Below, in pieces: positions 42,806 to 53,600 of a DNA stretch of 64,000 bases; position 1 is the stretch's first letter; every line of letters starts with the position of its first letter. A program made the translations under genes and the position numbers. The notes under the pieces are model-generated. The model did no database searches. It was given only the letters and a program-made list of their open reading frames with translations, and was not told the DNA's origin. The stretch comes from Panacibacter ginsenosidivorans (GTDB lineage: Bacteria; Bacteroidota; Bacteroidia; Chitinophagales; Chitinophagaceae), in contig NZ_CP042435.1 of the NCBI RefSeq assembly GCF_007971225.1, positions 2,979,501 through 3,043,500 on the forward strand, in the 5' to 3' direction.

Positions 42806-44854
42806 TTACTTTTCTTTTTTCTTCACCATTGTAAGAATTGTTGCAATGCCAATATGTTCATCATTGCTGTCAAACATTTCAACATACCATTTAACAATGC
42901 CTTTTGTAATATCATTTTCATCTTTTAATTCCTGCGCAATTTTTTCTTTGCATGTAAAGCGTACATATATGGTTGTGTCAGCATACACGGGTTTTGTAAA
43001 ACGCAACTCATCAATGCCGTAATTCAACAATACCGGGCATTTTGCGCTGTTCTCTACAAACAAACCCGCAGCAGCACTCATGATAAGATAGCCATGCGCA
43101 ACAGGTTTTTCAAACAATGTTCCTGCAAGTGAAGTATGATCTGTATGCGCATAAAAATGATCCCAGCTGAGATTGGCAAATGCTTTTATATCTGCATCAG
43201 TGATTGTTCTTTTTCCTGAAATAATTTGCTCACCAATTCTTACATCTTCAAAATATTTTCTGAAAGGATGAATGTTATCTGTTATGCCTTTTGCATTGGG
43301 TTGATAAACATTTGAGATAGCAGTAATAGTTGTTGGCGAACCTTGAATAGCTACACGTTGCATATAATGTTTTACGCCACGCACACCACCCATTTCTTCA
43401 CCGCCCCCTGCCCTGCCGGGTCCGCCATGCACCAGCAATGGCAGCGGCGAGCCATGACCGGTACTTTCTTTTGCACAATCATTATTCAATACCAAAATTC
43501 TTCCATGATGTGATGCTGCACCTAATACATATTTTTTCGCAATGCTATCATTTGCTGTAACTATTGATGAACACAAAGAGCCTTTACCCATCTTTGAAAG
43601 ATGAATGGCTTCATCTATTGAACTGTATGGCATTAGGGTAGAGACGGGGCCAAATGCTTCCACTTCATGCGATTCCGTTGTACGCAATGGATTTTCATTC
43701 AGTAATAATAGCGGACTTATAAAAGCACCTTTGTTTGCATCTGCGTCAATAACTTCAACACTATCCAATGAGCCATAAATAATTTGTGACGAAGCCAATA
43801 ATTTTTGCACCTGAGCTTTTACTTCTTCTTTTTGACCTTGCCCGGCAAGCGAACCCATTTTTACTTTTTCATTCAATGGGTTGCCGATGGTTGTTTGTGC
43901 CAATGCTTTGCCCAATGCAATATGTACATCTTCCAGTTTGTTTGCAGGAACAAATATTCTACGGATAGCAGTACATTTTTGCCCCGCTTTCGTGGTCATT
44001 TCTTTGCGCACTTCTTTTATAAAAATATCCCACTCAGGCATTGAAGGCGTTACATCTTCTCCAAGCACAATGCAATTCAAAGAATCCGCTTCCATATTGA
44101 ATGGAACATTTTCACGCATAATGTTTGTATTACTTTTCAACATTAATCCTGTTGATGCAGAGCCTGTGAAAGTTATTACATCCTGGGATGTTACATGATC
44201 CAGAAGATCACCTGCGGAACCACAGATTAATTGTAATGCCCCTTCAGGTAAAATATTTGATGCAATAATTTCTTTTACCACTGATTCGGTAAGAAAAGAA
44301 GTTACGGTTGCTGGTTTCACCACAGCAGGCATACCTGCCAATAAATTCACCGCAATTTTTTCCAGCATGCCCCACACCGGAAAATTAAAAGCATTGATAT
44401 GAATAGCCACACCCTCTTTTGGTACAAGCAAATGATGCCCCATGAAAGTATTGTTTTTACTTAAGTTGTGACCTTCACCGTCCAAACAAAAACTTTCATC
44501 AGGGAATTTGCGGCGCAAAGAGGCGTTGGCAAAAAGATTTCCGATGCCGCCTTCAATATCAACCCAGCTATCTGCTTTAGTTGCACCGGTTTGATAACTG
44601 ATGGTATAAAATTTTTCCAAATGATTGCGTAGATGTAAAGCGAGCAATTTAAGCATAGCGCCCCTTTGTTGAAAGGTCATGCCGCGCAAAACCGGTGAGC
44701 CAACATTTCTTCCATACTCAAGCACAGATTTAAAATCCAATCCCTTTGTAGAAGCGGCTGCTATTGTTTCTCCTGTTACTGCATTGTATAATGCTTGCCC
44801 ATCACCATCTCCGTTAATCCATTTGCCTGTTACATAATTTCCCAGTTTTTGCAT
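42806..44854 (-). CDS. paaZ: PaaZ bifunctional protein: aldehyde dehydrogenase plus MaoC-like oxepin-CoA hydrolase
   Basis: PaaZ opens the oxepin-CoA ring with its MaoC-like domain and oxidises the resulting semialdehyde with its dehydrogenase domain in aerobic phenylacetate breakdown. The 682-residue protein has an N-terminal aldehyde dehydrogenase domain (catalytic Cys in AGQKCTAIRR near 290, FTGSASTG) and a C-terminal hotdog hydratase with SWDHFYAHTDH and EKPVAHGYLIMS. Length and domain order match PaaZ. The rest of the pathway (paaABCDE, paaK, paaJ) is absent from the window. Confidence 0.92.
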   Translation of the reverse strand: MQKLGNYVTGKWINGDGDGQALYNAVTGETIAAASTKGLDFKSVLEYGRNVGSPVLRGMTFQQRGAMLKLLALHLRNHLEKFYTISYQTGATKADSWVDIEGGIGNLFANASLRRKFPDESFCLDGEGHNLSKNNTFMGHHLLVPKEGVAIHINAFNFPVWGMLEKIAVNLLAGMPAVVKPATVTSFLTESVVKEIIASNILPEGALQLICGSAGDLLDHVTSQDVITFTGSASTGLMLKSNTNIMRENVPFNMEADSLNCIVLGEDVTPSMPEWDIFIKEVRKEMTTKAGQKCTAIRRIFVPANKLEDVHIALGKALAQTTIGNPLNEKVKMGSLAGQGQKEEVKAQVQKLLASSQIIYGSLDSVEVIDADANKGAFISPLLLLNENPLRTTESHEVEAFGPVSTLMPYSSIDEAIHLSKMGKGSLCSSIVTANDSIAKKYVLGAASHHGRILVLNNDCAKESTGHGSPLPLLVHGGPGRAGGGEEMGGVRGVKHYMQRVAIQGSPTTITAISNVYQPNAKGITDNIHPFRKYFEDVRIGEQIISGKRTITDADIKAFANLSWDHFYAHTDHTSLAGTLFEKPVAHGYLIMSAAAGLFVENSAKCPVLLNYGIDELRFTKPVYADTTIYVRFTCKEKIAQELKDENDITKGIVKWYVEMFDSNDEHIGIATILTMVKKKEK

Positions 44855-44873
44855 GGCTTTAAATTTTCGTCAG

Positions 44874-44881
44874 CAAAGCTA
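44874..44881 (-). promoter_or_regulatory. Possible -7 element for paaZ
   Basis: The minus strand reads TAGCTTTG, matching TAnnTTTG, 19 bases before the paaZ ATG. Confidence 0.42.
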
Positions 44882-45051
44882 ACAAATGGCAGGATTGGCC
44901 AGCTATAACTTTTTCGGTTGTATCTTGCGGCCGCAGTTTTACTGATTAATGCAGGGAAATTCTTCTGGTATCTTCACTATTTTAAGGTAAACCTGCTAAG
45001 ACCTATAATGAAACATTTAGAAAATGCGTTTTACTAAAAATAATCCCAACT

Positions 45052-46056
45052 ATGCCTGACCAAAAGCTTACCGCCGCTATTACTGCCATTGGTGGATATG
45101 TACCCGATTATCGTTTAACCAACCAGGAACTGGAGCAGCTCGTAGCTACCAGTAATGACTGGATCGTTACCCGTACCGGCATCAAAGAACGCCGCATTTT
45201 AAAAGACCCGGAAAAAGCAACCAGTGATCTTGCTATTGAAGCGATCAATGAAGTGTTGCGAAAGAAAAATCTTGATCCAAAAGAGATCGAATGTATCATA
45301 TGCTGCACCATGACACCAGATATGCAGCTCACGGTAACTGCAGCTTATATTGCCTGGAAAATTGGTGCAGAGAACGCATGGGGGTACGATTTTACAGCAG
45401 CATGTTGCGGTTTTATCTTCGGACTTACTACTGCAGCCAGCTATATCGAAAGTGGCCGTTATAAAAAGATAATTGTTGTTGGTGTAGATAATATGAGTGC
45501 TTTTGTTGATTACCAGGATCGCAATACATGCATACTCTTTGGCGATGGTGGTGCAGCGGTATTGGTGGAACCCAATACAGAAGGGCTTGGCGTTATCGAC
45601 AGCAAATTTGGAAGCAATGGTTATGGCCGCCAGTTGATGAACCAGAAAGCAGGCGGTTCTTTAAAACCTGCCACACATGAAACCGTAGAAGCACGTGAAC
45701 ATTTTGCTTATATGGATGGCAAAGCGGTATTTAAATATGCCGTAACCTGCATGAGCGAATCAATTACTACAGTTATGCATCGCAACAATCTAACTCCTGA
45801 TGATATTGCATGGGTGGTGCCGCACCAGGCTAACCTGCGCATCATTGAAGCGGTTGCAAAAGAAGTAGGCATGCCTATGGAAAAGGTAATGCTGAACATT
45901 GAGAAATTTGGCAACACTATTGCCGGAACAATTCCTTTGTGTTTGTGGGAGTGGGAACCACGTTTAAAGAAAGGAGATAATATTATTCTTGTTTCTTTTG
46001 GCGGCGGCTTTACCTGGGGCGCCACGCTATTGAAATGGGCTTACGATCCTGCATAA
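45052..46056 (+). CDS. fabH: Beta-ketoacyl-ACP synthase III
   Basis: FabH starts fatty acid synthesis by condensing an acyl-CoA with malonyl-ACP. The 334-residue thiolase-fold enzyme has the catalytic triad: Cys in DFTAACCGF (Cys118), His in VVPHQANLR (about 257) and Asn in GNTIAGTIP (about 288). The double cysteine after the active site is slightly unusual (often CSG). It is followed by a strong terminator, so it is probably a single-gene transcript. Confidence 0.93.
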   Translation: MPDQKLTAAITAIGGYVPDYRLTNQELEQLVATSNDWIVTRTGIKERRILKDPEKATSDLAIEAINEVLRKKNLDPKEIECIICCTMTPDMQLTVTAAYIAWKIGAENAWGYDFTAACCGFIFGLTTAASYIESGRYKKIIVVGVDNMSAFVDYQDRNTCILFGDGGAAVLVEPNTEGLGVIDSKFGSNGYGRQLMNQKAGGSLKPATHETVEAREHFAYMDGKAVFKYAVTCMSESITTVMHRNNLTPDDIAWVVPHQANLRIIEAVAKEVGMPMEKVMLNIEKFGNTIAGTIPLCLWEWEPRLKKGDNIILVSFGGGFTWGATLLKWAYDPA

Positions 46057-46471
46057 ATTTAAATTGAAACAAATAAAGCCGGTAATTTTTTGGTTACCGG
46101 CTTTTGTATTTTATGGCGTCGGTTGTTGTGTCACTCACTTGTACGTTTGGAATTTTTTTTGGCTTTTATTTTAGCGTATAAAGAATTTTTAATTCGTTTG
46201 TACAAGTAACTTTCACTATTACCAAAGCTCACTGCACGTAGCCGTGTTGCGTCAGAAAAACAAAAATTGGTGTAACGTTTGGTCTGTCATTTTTTGCATG
46301 ACCTATTTTTCGTTATAACTTTTTCTGTCATTAAAAGCTTGCTCAAATTCTTGCTTAAAGGCTGTGTAACCGTCCCTTATGGGTACTTTTGGTTGCAGAA
46401 TTAAAAACGGTACGCACAAGTGAGTGACACAACAGGCGATGACCAAAGTGATGCAGCTTGTAACAAAAAAA
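46057..46471. other. Gene-free stretch with terminator and long dispersed repeat
   Basis: It contains the fabH terminator and a B/B' repeat with an unusually long loop. Inside the loop a decayed arm is possible at 46200-46216 (TACAAGTAACTTTCAC). A 67-codon minus-strand frame here is translated repeat sequence and is not counted as a gene. Confidence 0.5.
46075..46105. terminator. Intrinsic terminator after fabH
   Basis: AAAGCCGGTAA and TTACCGGCTTTT form an 11-12 bp stem with a T-rich loop, followed by T residues. The downstream arm overlaps the left tail of the next dispersed repeat. Confidence 0.82.
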
Positions 46472-46473
46472 TC
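46094..46473. repeat. Dispersed inverted-repeat element, long B/B' copy
   Basis: The left arm TTGTGTCACTCACTTGTAC is at 46126-46144. The right arm GCACAAGTGAGTGACACAA is at 46414-46432. The right tail ends GCTTGTAACAAAAAAATC at the next gene's stop. The loop is about 270 nt, suggesting extra or nested sequence. Confidence 0.72.
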
Positions 46474-47113
46474 AATCCACTTCAGATACTCCGCCTGATA
46501 CCGCAAACTTCATTGCTTCTGCAGAACTGATGTGATCAAGTATTTTTATTTTTTCTTTGGGTACAAAATACATTACACCGGTAAGTGCATACGACAAAGG
46601 AATATAAACAACAGAGTATTCGGCCATCTGAAAGTTGGCAGCGCTTTCCTGCGTAATAAAACCAAGACGCCAGATATCGGCGCCATCAACATTTGCCAGT
46701 ACGGGTTTATCAAACTTTCTTTTGTTGCCGGTAAACGCTTCAAGAAAATCTTTTACCGATTTATAAATAAATTTTATACCTGGGGTACGTTCCAGTAAAC
46801 CATCCAGCAGATCAACCAGCCTGCTCATAACAAAGGAAGAAGATACCCGTCCTACGAATAATACAATAAGGATAGCAACGATGAAACCAAGACCGGGGAT
46901 TCTTTTTAGTTCACCTTCTCCATCTGTGCCAAGCAGTTGCGGAAATAGTGAGTGGATGATATTGGGAAGTATATTATCGACAGTAGTAAACAGCCACCAT
47001 ACAGCGTAAATAGTTATGCCCAATGGTGCAATTATAATAAGCCCCTGGAAAAAATATTGCAGCAGTTTTTTCCAGTGGAAGGAATCTGATACGCGGTGTT
47101 TCCAGTCAGACAT
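46472..47113 (-). CDS. DUF502 family membrane protein
   Basis: The 213-residue protein has two N-terminal membrane helices (about 22-42 and 75-95), a LERTPGIKFIYKSVKDF stretch typical of DUF502, and a soluble C-terminal domain. Members occur across bacteria and plants with little known function. It reads toward the long repeat, ending exactly at its right tail. It is divergent from the tetR gene. Confidence 0.82.
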   Translation of the reverse strand: MSDWKHRVSDSFHWKKLLQYFFQGLIIIAPLGITIYAVWWLFTTVDNILPNIIHSLFPQLLGTDGEGELKRIPGLGFIVAILIVLFVGRVSSSFVMSRLVDLLDGLLERTPGIKFIYKSVKDFLEAFTGNKRKFDKPVLANVDGADIWRLGFITQESAANFQMAEYSVVYIPLSYALTGVMYFVPKEKIKILDHISSAEAMKFAVSGGVSEVD

Positions 47114-47228
47114 AAGCGGATAATTTAATGATAAAGTAAACGATTATTCGGCAGAGGTGTAGTTGTTTTTCCATTAATCAAATCATATAACCATTTATAC
47201 AGCGGAATAAAAATAATTTCAAGGAAAC

Positions 47229-47259
47229 TTGAATTACAAAAAAAGTTTCCATAGTTTTG
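47229..47259 (+). promoter_or_regulatory. Promoter of the tetR-tolC-RND operon
   Basis: TTG at 47229-47231 and TAGTTTTG at 47252-47259 with a 20-bp spacer match the Bacteroidota promoter pattern. The GCGGCCGC palindrome directly after it could be an operator, but this is a guess. Confidence 0.5.
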
Positions 47260-47281
47260 CGGCCGCAATTATTAAGTGAAT

Positions 47282-47911
47282 ATGGAAATGAAAGAAAGAA
47301 TACAACAAAAGGCAAAAGAACTCTTTATGCGTTATGGGTTCAGGTCTGTAACAATGGATGAGATTGCCGGTCAGCTTGGCATAAGCAAGAAGACTGTTTA
47401 CCAGTTCTTTGAAGATAAAGACAGTCTGGTTGAAGCGGTAATGCAGAAAGAAATGAATTACATGCATGATGAATGCATGAAACAAATGCGGGAATCAGAC
47501 AACGCTATTGATGAAATTTTCAAGGATATGGATTCTATGGAAAAAGTGATGGACAGTATGAATCCACAGATCATTTTCGACCTGGAAAAATTCTATCCAA
47601 AAACCTTTGAAAAATTTAAAAAGCATAAGCACACTTTTCTGCTTGATATTATAAAAAAGAACCTGCAGAGAGGTATACAGGAAGAACTGTACCGCAATGA
47701 TTTTGATATTGATATTATTGCAAGATTCAGGCTCGAAAGCTCCTTTGTAGCATTTAGCCAGGAGACTTTTCCTTTTGGTAAATACAACCTGCTGCAGGTT
47801 TCCAACGAAATATATTTTCTTTATATGCATGGCATAGCTACGGCAAAGGGTAAAAAACTGATTGAGAAAAATATACAGCAAAGACAAAAAAATAAATCAT
47901 TAGCAATATGA
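47282..47911 (+). CDS. TetR/AcrR-family transcriptional regulator
   Basis: The protein of about 209 residues has an N-terminal helix-turn-helix: MDEIAGQLGISKKTVYQFF (about 22-40), and a helical ligand domain. It overlaps the tolC start by four bases (ATGA), so it is the first gene of the efflux operon and very likely its own repressor. A GTG two codons earlier is an alternative start. The inducer is unknown. Confidence 0.9.
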   Translation: MEMKERIQQKAKELFMRYGFRSVTMDEIAGQLGISKKTVYQFFEDKDSLVEAVMQKEMNYMHDECMKQMRESDNAIDEIFKDMDSMEKVMDSMNPQIIFDLEKFYPKTFEKFKKHKHTFLLDIIKKNLQRGIQEELYRNDFDIDIIARFRLESSFVAFSQETFPFGKYNLLQVSNEIYFLYMHGIATAKGKKLIEKNIQQRQKNKSLAI

Positions 47912-49254
47912 ATTGGAGAAAGGGATTTATTATTGGCCTGTTTGTGCTTTCAGTTAAGACGCAGGCACAGGATCAAAAGCAAAACGACACCATACATACA
48001 TTTTCTGTAAAGCAATGCGTTGATTTTGCTGCGAAAAATAATGTACAGGTAAAAAACGCCATCACAGATCTTAAAGAACAGGTGCAAACAAACAGGGGCA
48101 TTACTTCTGCGGCATTACCAAATGTAGCAGCAAGCGGAAGCCTTACTGATTATTTAAAAATACCGACGAACCTATTGCCCGGTGAATTTTTCGGGCAGCC
48201 GGCGGGCACTTTTATTCCTGTGAAATTTGGTACACAGTATAACGCAAATGCAGCACTTACACTACAGCAGGTAGTTTTTGACGGACAGGTTTTTGTTGGC
48301 TTGCAGGCAAGAAAAACAGCGGTGGATTTTTACACAAAGAACATTGATGTAGTTCTTGAAAATGTGAAATCAAACATTTATAAGGTTTATTACCAGCTTG
48401 TAGCCAGCAACACACAGATTGCACAAATAGATGCAAACATAGAGCGTCTTACAAAACTGGAACACGATGCCAATGAACTTTTTAAAAATGGTTTTGCAGA
48501 AAAGATTGATGTAGACAAAGCAAGCGTACAATTGGCAAATCTGCAAACAGAAAAACAATCAGCACTTAACCAGATTGCAAACGGATACTTAGGATTGAAA
48601 TTGTTAATGGGTATGTCTGTAAAAGATTCACTCGTACTCACCGATTCAATCTCTGATGAAAAAGTAAAAGAAGGGTTGCTAAATGAAGGCGTTTATGATT
48701 ACAAGAGCAGGGTGGAATATCAATATGCAGAACTTGGTAAACGGTTAAATGAGTTTAATGTAAAAAGATATAAACTAAGTGCTTTACCTACATTAAGATT
48801 GAATGGCGATTACAGTAAAAACGCACAACGTACCAGGTTCGATGTTTTTGGCAAGGGAGATTGGTTTACCACAGCTTATGTTGGATTGAACCTAAACCTC
48901 TCTTTGTTTGATGGTTTTGCAAGAAAATCTAATCTTGAAAAGGCAAAGCTTGATGTACAGAAATCCAATGATCAGATAGATTTTCTTAAACTCTCTATTG
49001 ATAAAGAAGTAGAAGAAGCTACCAACAATTTCAGGAATGCTGTGAATACGCTGGATTTCCAGAAAAAAAATATTGAGCTAGCTGAAAAAGTATATGAGCA
49101 ATCAAAGAAAAAATATGAAATAGGCACAGGCAGTACAACAGAAATAACGAATGCCCAGACGGACCTTCGCATTGCTCAAAACAATTACATCAACGCCTTG
49201 TACACGGCAATTATAGCCAAAGTAGATTATTTAAAAGCAACGGGTAAACTCTAA
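47908..49254 (+). CDS. TolC-family outer membrane protein of an RND efflux system
   Basis: The 448-residue protein has a signal peptide (about 1-20, ending TQAQ) and two OEP repeats with VKQCVDFAAKNNVQVKNA early and SKKKYEIGTGSTTEITNAQT late. It is translationally coupled to tetR and followed seven bases later by the adaptor gene. It forms the outer membrane duct. Confidence 0.9.
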   Translation: MNWRKGFIIGLFVLSVKTQAQDQKQNDTIHTFSVKQCVDFAAKNNVQVKNAITDLKEQVQTNRGITSAALPNVAASGSLTDYLKIPTNLLPGEFFGQPAGTFIPVKFGTQYNANAALTLQQVVFDGQVFVGLQARKTAVDFYTKNIDVVLENVKSNIYKVYYQLVASNTQIAQIDANIERLTKLEHDANELFKNGFAEKIDVDKASVQLANLQTEKQSALNQIANGYLGLKLLMGMSVKDSLVLTDSISDEKVKEGLLNEGVYDYKSRVEYQYAELGKRLNEFNVKRYKLSALPTLRLNGDYSKNAQRTRFDVFGKGDWFTTAYVGLNLNLSLFDGFARKSNLEKAKLDVQKSNDQIDFLKLSIDKEVEEATNNFRNAVNTLDFQKKNIELAEKVYEQSKKKYEIGTGSTTEITNAQTDLRIAQNNYINALYTAIIAKVDYLKATGKL

Positions 49255-49261
49255 TTGTAAA

Positions 49262-50452
49262 ATGAATTTTAAAGACAACTATATGCAAAAGATCGTAAAC
49301 ATTGTTTTATTTGGTTCTGCACTTTTTCTCGCATCATGCGGTGCAAAAAGTGATGCAACGAATAACGGTGGTCTTGCAGCTAAAAAAGCGCAACTGGAAG
49401 AACTGAAAAAACAACAACAGAAAATAGGAGATGATATTACCAGACTTGAGGCAGATATTGCGAAACTCGATCCATCTTCTGCAAAGACAGAGAAAACAAA
49501 ACTTGTCGCAATAGACTCTGTTGAAACAGGAACATTCACACACTATATAGATCTGCAGGGCACAGTAACATCTGACAATATTTCTTATGTTTCTCCACGC
49601 GGACAAGGCGGTTTGGTAAAACAGATTTTCGTGAAGCAGGGAGATCATGTAAGTAAAGGACAGCAGTTATTAAAGCTGGATGATGCTGTATATCTCAAAA
49701 ATCTTCAGCAGGCGCAAACACAATTGTCTTATGCACAAGATCTCTATCGCCGCCAAAAAAACCTGTGGGATCAACAGATAGGAACAGAGTTGCAGTTGAT
49801 ACAAGCCAAACAAAATGTAGATCAGTTAAACGACCAGATTGCTACCATAAAAGAACAATGGAGCATGACCAATATTTATGCAGATGTATCAGGTATTGCA
49901 GAGCAGGTAAATGTACGTGTAGGAGAATTCTTTACTGGTTATGTTGGTCAAACGCCACAGATAGCAATTGTAAACAATGAGCATTTAAAAGTACGTGTGC
50001 AGGTTCCTGAAAATTATGCAGATCGTGTAAACACCGGAACGAACATGATCGTTTCATTGCCTGATGCCAATAAGACTTATAATACAGCTGCATCGGTTTC
50101 AGGAAAGATCATTGATCCCAACAGCCGCTCATTCTATGTTGACGCGAAACTACCGTCAGACAAGGATCTCAGGCCAAATCAGGTTGCACTCGTTAAGTTG
50201 CAGGATTATGTTGCAACCAACGCTATCACTATCCCTGTTAATACTTTACAAACAGATGAAAAAGGAAAATTTGTATTGGTTGCTGTAAACGAAAACGGCA
50301 AATGGATAGCAAAGAAAAAACCAATTGAGATCGGTCAGTTGTATGGCAGTTTTATAGAAATAAAAAGTGGGTTGGAAAAAGGTGATAAAATAATTACCGA
50401 TGGTTACCAGGGTTTATTTGACGGACAACCAATAACAATAGAAGCGAAATAA
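49262..50452 (+). CDS. RND periplasmic adaptor lipoprotein
   Basis: The 396-residue membrane fusion protein has a lipoprotein signal ending in the lipobox LFLASC (Cys near 26). A coiled coil (about 38-70), a lipoyl domain (KQIFVKQGDHVSKGQQLLKL), a hairpin and a beta-barrel with VRVGEFFTGYVG follow. It links the RND pump to TolC. An ATG seven codons downstream (49283) is also possible and gives a more standard lipoprotein signal. Confidence 0.9.
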   Translation: MNFKDNYMQKIVNIVLFGSALFLASCGAKSDATNNGGLAAKKAQLEELKKQQQKIGDDITRLEADIAKLDPSSAKTEKTKLVAIDSVETGTFTHYIDLQGTVTSDNISYVSPRGQGGLVKQIFVKQGDHVSKGQQLLKLDDAVYLKNLQQAQTQLSYAQDLYRRQKNLWDQQIGTELQLIQAKQNVDQLNDQIATIKEQWSMTNIYADVSGIAEQVNVRVGEFFTGYVGQTPQIAIVNNEHLKVRVQVPENYADRVNTGTNMIVSLPDANKTYNTAASVSGKIIDPNSRSFYVDAKLPSDKDLRPNQVALVKLQDYVATNAITIPVNTLQTDEKGKFVLVAVNENGKWIAKKKPIEIGQLYGSFIEIKSGLEKGDKIITDGYQGLFDGQPITIEAK

Positions 50453-50454
50453 AT

Positions 50455-50620
50455 TTTATGAACCCTGCAGCAGAATATCTATGATGCTTCTGTTGCGTCG
50501 CACTCTTGTACAGCATAACAGCCGTCGACTGATGACGGTCGACTGTTGATAGTTGTTCCGAACATACAAGAGAGTGACACAACCGGCGATGACCAAAGAA
50601 CAGAAAGATGACACCAAAAT
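50455..50620. repeat. Dispersed inverted-repeat element, A/B' copy inside the RND operon
   Basis: The left arm TTGCGTCGCACTCTTGTAC is at 50493-50511. The right arm ATACAAGAGAGTGACACAA is at 50564-50582. The left tail is ATGAACCCTGC. The right tail CGATGACCAAAG resembles the one at 46437. The loop has two GTCGAC palindromes. Confidence 0.86.
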
Positions 50621-50636
50621 ATTTCAAAAGCATTTT

Positions 50637-53600
50637 ATGAGCGCATTAGAAAATTTTACGGATAAGTTTAAACAGTTTAAGCCCACTACGTGGAGTATAA
50701 AAAATAAAACTTCTATATACCTGCTAATGCTTATTGTGAGCATTATAGGTGTTTACCAGTTTATATCATTGCCGAAAGAACAATATCCTGATGTAGTGCA
50801 GCCGCAGATCTATGTACAAACCATTTATGTTGGTAACTCTCCTAAAGACATAGAGAATCTTGTAACGAGGCCCATTGAAAAACAGATCAAAAGTATCAGC
50901 GGCGCAAAGATTAATAAGGTTACAAGTACATCGCAACAGGATTTTTCTGTGATAATAGTTGAATTTAGTACCGATGTAAAAACAGATGTGGCATTACAGA
51001 AAGTAAAAGATGCGGTAGATAAATCTAAACAGGATCTGCCCACAGATCTTACACAGCAACCAACTGCACTGGAGATCAGTACTTCTGATTTCCCGATCAT
51101 GTATGTAAATGTGAGCGGGAATTTTGACCTGATGCAATTGAAAAAATATGCTGATGATGTAAAAGACAGTTTGGAAAATATTTCGCAGATCAATCGTGTT
51201 GATGAAATAGGTGCACCTGAAAGAGAGTTCCAGATAAACGTTGACAGGCCACGCATGCAGGCTGCTGGTGTTACTTATGATGATATTGCCAATGCTGTAG
51301 CAAGAGAGAATGTAGATATATCAGGAGGTTTGCTGCAGGTAGGGAATATGAAACGCAACCTGCAATTGAAAGGTCAATTTAAAACTTCTTTCGATATAGA
51401 GCAGGTTGTTATAAATAATATAAGAAGTTCCCCAATTTATTTACGGGATATTGCTACCATAAAAGATACCATAAAGCAAAGCGAAAGTTATGCGCGGCTG
51501 AATGGCAATTCTGTTATTACGCTTAGCATTTTAAAAAGGCCCGGAGAAAACTTAATTGAAACATCAGACCAGGTAAAGCAGGTAGTAGAGCGTATGAAGG
51601 CATCTCAGTTGCCGCCCAAGCTTGATGTTATTGTTACCAGCGATCTGAGTAATGCTACACGCACTTCTTTGAATGACCTGGTTAATTCAATCGTTATCGG
51701 GTTTATACTTGTATTGGTGATACTGATGTTTTTTATGGGCGTGGTAAATGCATTCTTTGTAGCATTGAGTGTGCCGCTGAGTGTGTTTGTTGCATTTATG
51801 TTTATGCCCGCAGCAGATTATATAGTGGGTACGCATGTAACACTAAACTTCATGGTGTTGTTTGCATTACTGTTTGCATTGGGTATAATAGTAGATGATG
51901 CCATTGTGGTAATTGAAAATACGCATAGGATCTTTGTTCAAGGGAAAGGGCTGTTACGATCTGACAAAGCAGCAATGATGGCTGCCGGGGAGGTATTTGT
52001 TCCGGTACTGGCAGGAACCGTTACCACACTTGCGCCATTTTTTCCTCTTCTATTCTGGCCGGGATTGATCGGTAAGTTCATGATATATATTCCAACGATC
52101 CTCATTTTTACACTTGTGGCATCGCTGATCGTAGCGTTTATTATGAATCCGGTTTTTGCAGTTGACTTTATGAATCATGAAGAACATGATGGAAAATCGA
52201 AAACAGCCATATTCAAAAAACCAGGATTATGGATAGCTGTTGTATTGGCTTTTATTCTTGATATAGCTGGTCAGACTTTTTGGGGCAATCTATTGTTTAC
52301 GCTTGTGATCTTATCGCTTTTCAATCGATTTGTGTTAGCAGGTGCGATCCATAGTTTTCAGAAAAAAGCATTGCCATGGATCATGGGTCATTACGAATCG
52401 TTGCTTCGCTGGGCCTTGAAAGGATGGAGGCCTGTATATTTATTGATAAGCGTATTTGGGTTACTCATATTTTCTGTGATACTTTTCGCAATAGTAAGCC
52501 CACCTGTGGGACTTTTTCCAAAAGCTGACCCCAACCAGATCTATGTTTATTTAAAACTGCCTGTAGGTACTGATGTAGATTATACAGATTCTGTTACACA
52601 TACCATTGAAGCAAAAGTAAACAGGGTGCTGGGTATTGACAAAGCGCACAACAAAACAAACCCAATTGTTGAAAGTGTTATCAGCAATGTGGCAAAGGGC
52701 GCAGGCGATCCTTTTAACGGAGACCAGAGTGTCCATCCTGAATGGGGTCGCGTACAGGTTTCCTTTTTAGAATTTTCCAAGCGTAATGGATTAAGTTCAA
52801 GACCTTATCTTGATTCTATACGCAATGCTATAAAAGGAATTCCCGGTGCAGAAATTTCTGTTGCCCAGGAACAAGGCGGCCCACCGGAAGAACCACCTGT
52901 TAACGTAGAAATCTCCAGTGATGATTTTGATGTGCTTACTAAAACAGCTGCAAGCTTTAAATATTATCTTGATTCATTACAGATTCCCGGCATAGAGGAA
53001 TTAAAAATGGATGTTGATCTCAGTAATCCTGAAATAACACTTACTGTTGACAGGGAGCGTTGTATGCGTGAAGGTCTGAGCAGTGCACAGGTTGGTACAG
53101 AAATAAGAACGGCTTTATTTGGTAAAGAAGTTTCCAAAATAAAAGATGGCAAAGACGAATATAAAATTCAATTGCGCAATAATGAGTTGCAACGTAGAGA
53201 TCTTACTGATCTTTTAAATATGTCCATTACCTTCCGCGATTTTGCAACAGGCTCGGTTAAAAATGTTCCCATTGCATCGTTGGTAAATTTCGACTATACC
53301 AATACACTTGGCAGTGTTAAGCGCAAAAATTACAAACGTGTAATTACTGTGCGTTCTAACCTGCTTACTGAATATCAGAGCAAACAGAGTGAAATAAACA
53401 CGCAAATCGCAGCGGCTATACAGCAGTATGGCGCACAGAAGCCTGATAATGTTAGTATACAACAAACAGGCGCCAACGAACAGATACAGGAAACATTCAG
53501 CTTTCTTGAAAAGGCAATGGTAGCAGCCATGTTGATCATATTGTTAGTATTGGTTATTCAGTTTAACTCTGTAAGTAAATCAATAATTATTCTTACAGAA

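Noticed and set aside
42719-42928. A 69-codon + strand frame starting in a repeat arm
   Set aside because: It starts in the 42668 repeat and runs antisense to the 3' end of paaZ.
46303-46506. A 67-codon minus-strand frame ending in the long repeat
   Set aside because: It contains an arm translation (CCVTHLCV) seen in other repeat copies, and overlaps the DUF502 gene end.
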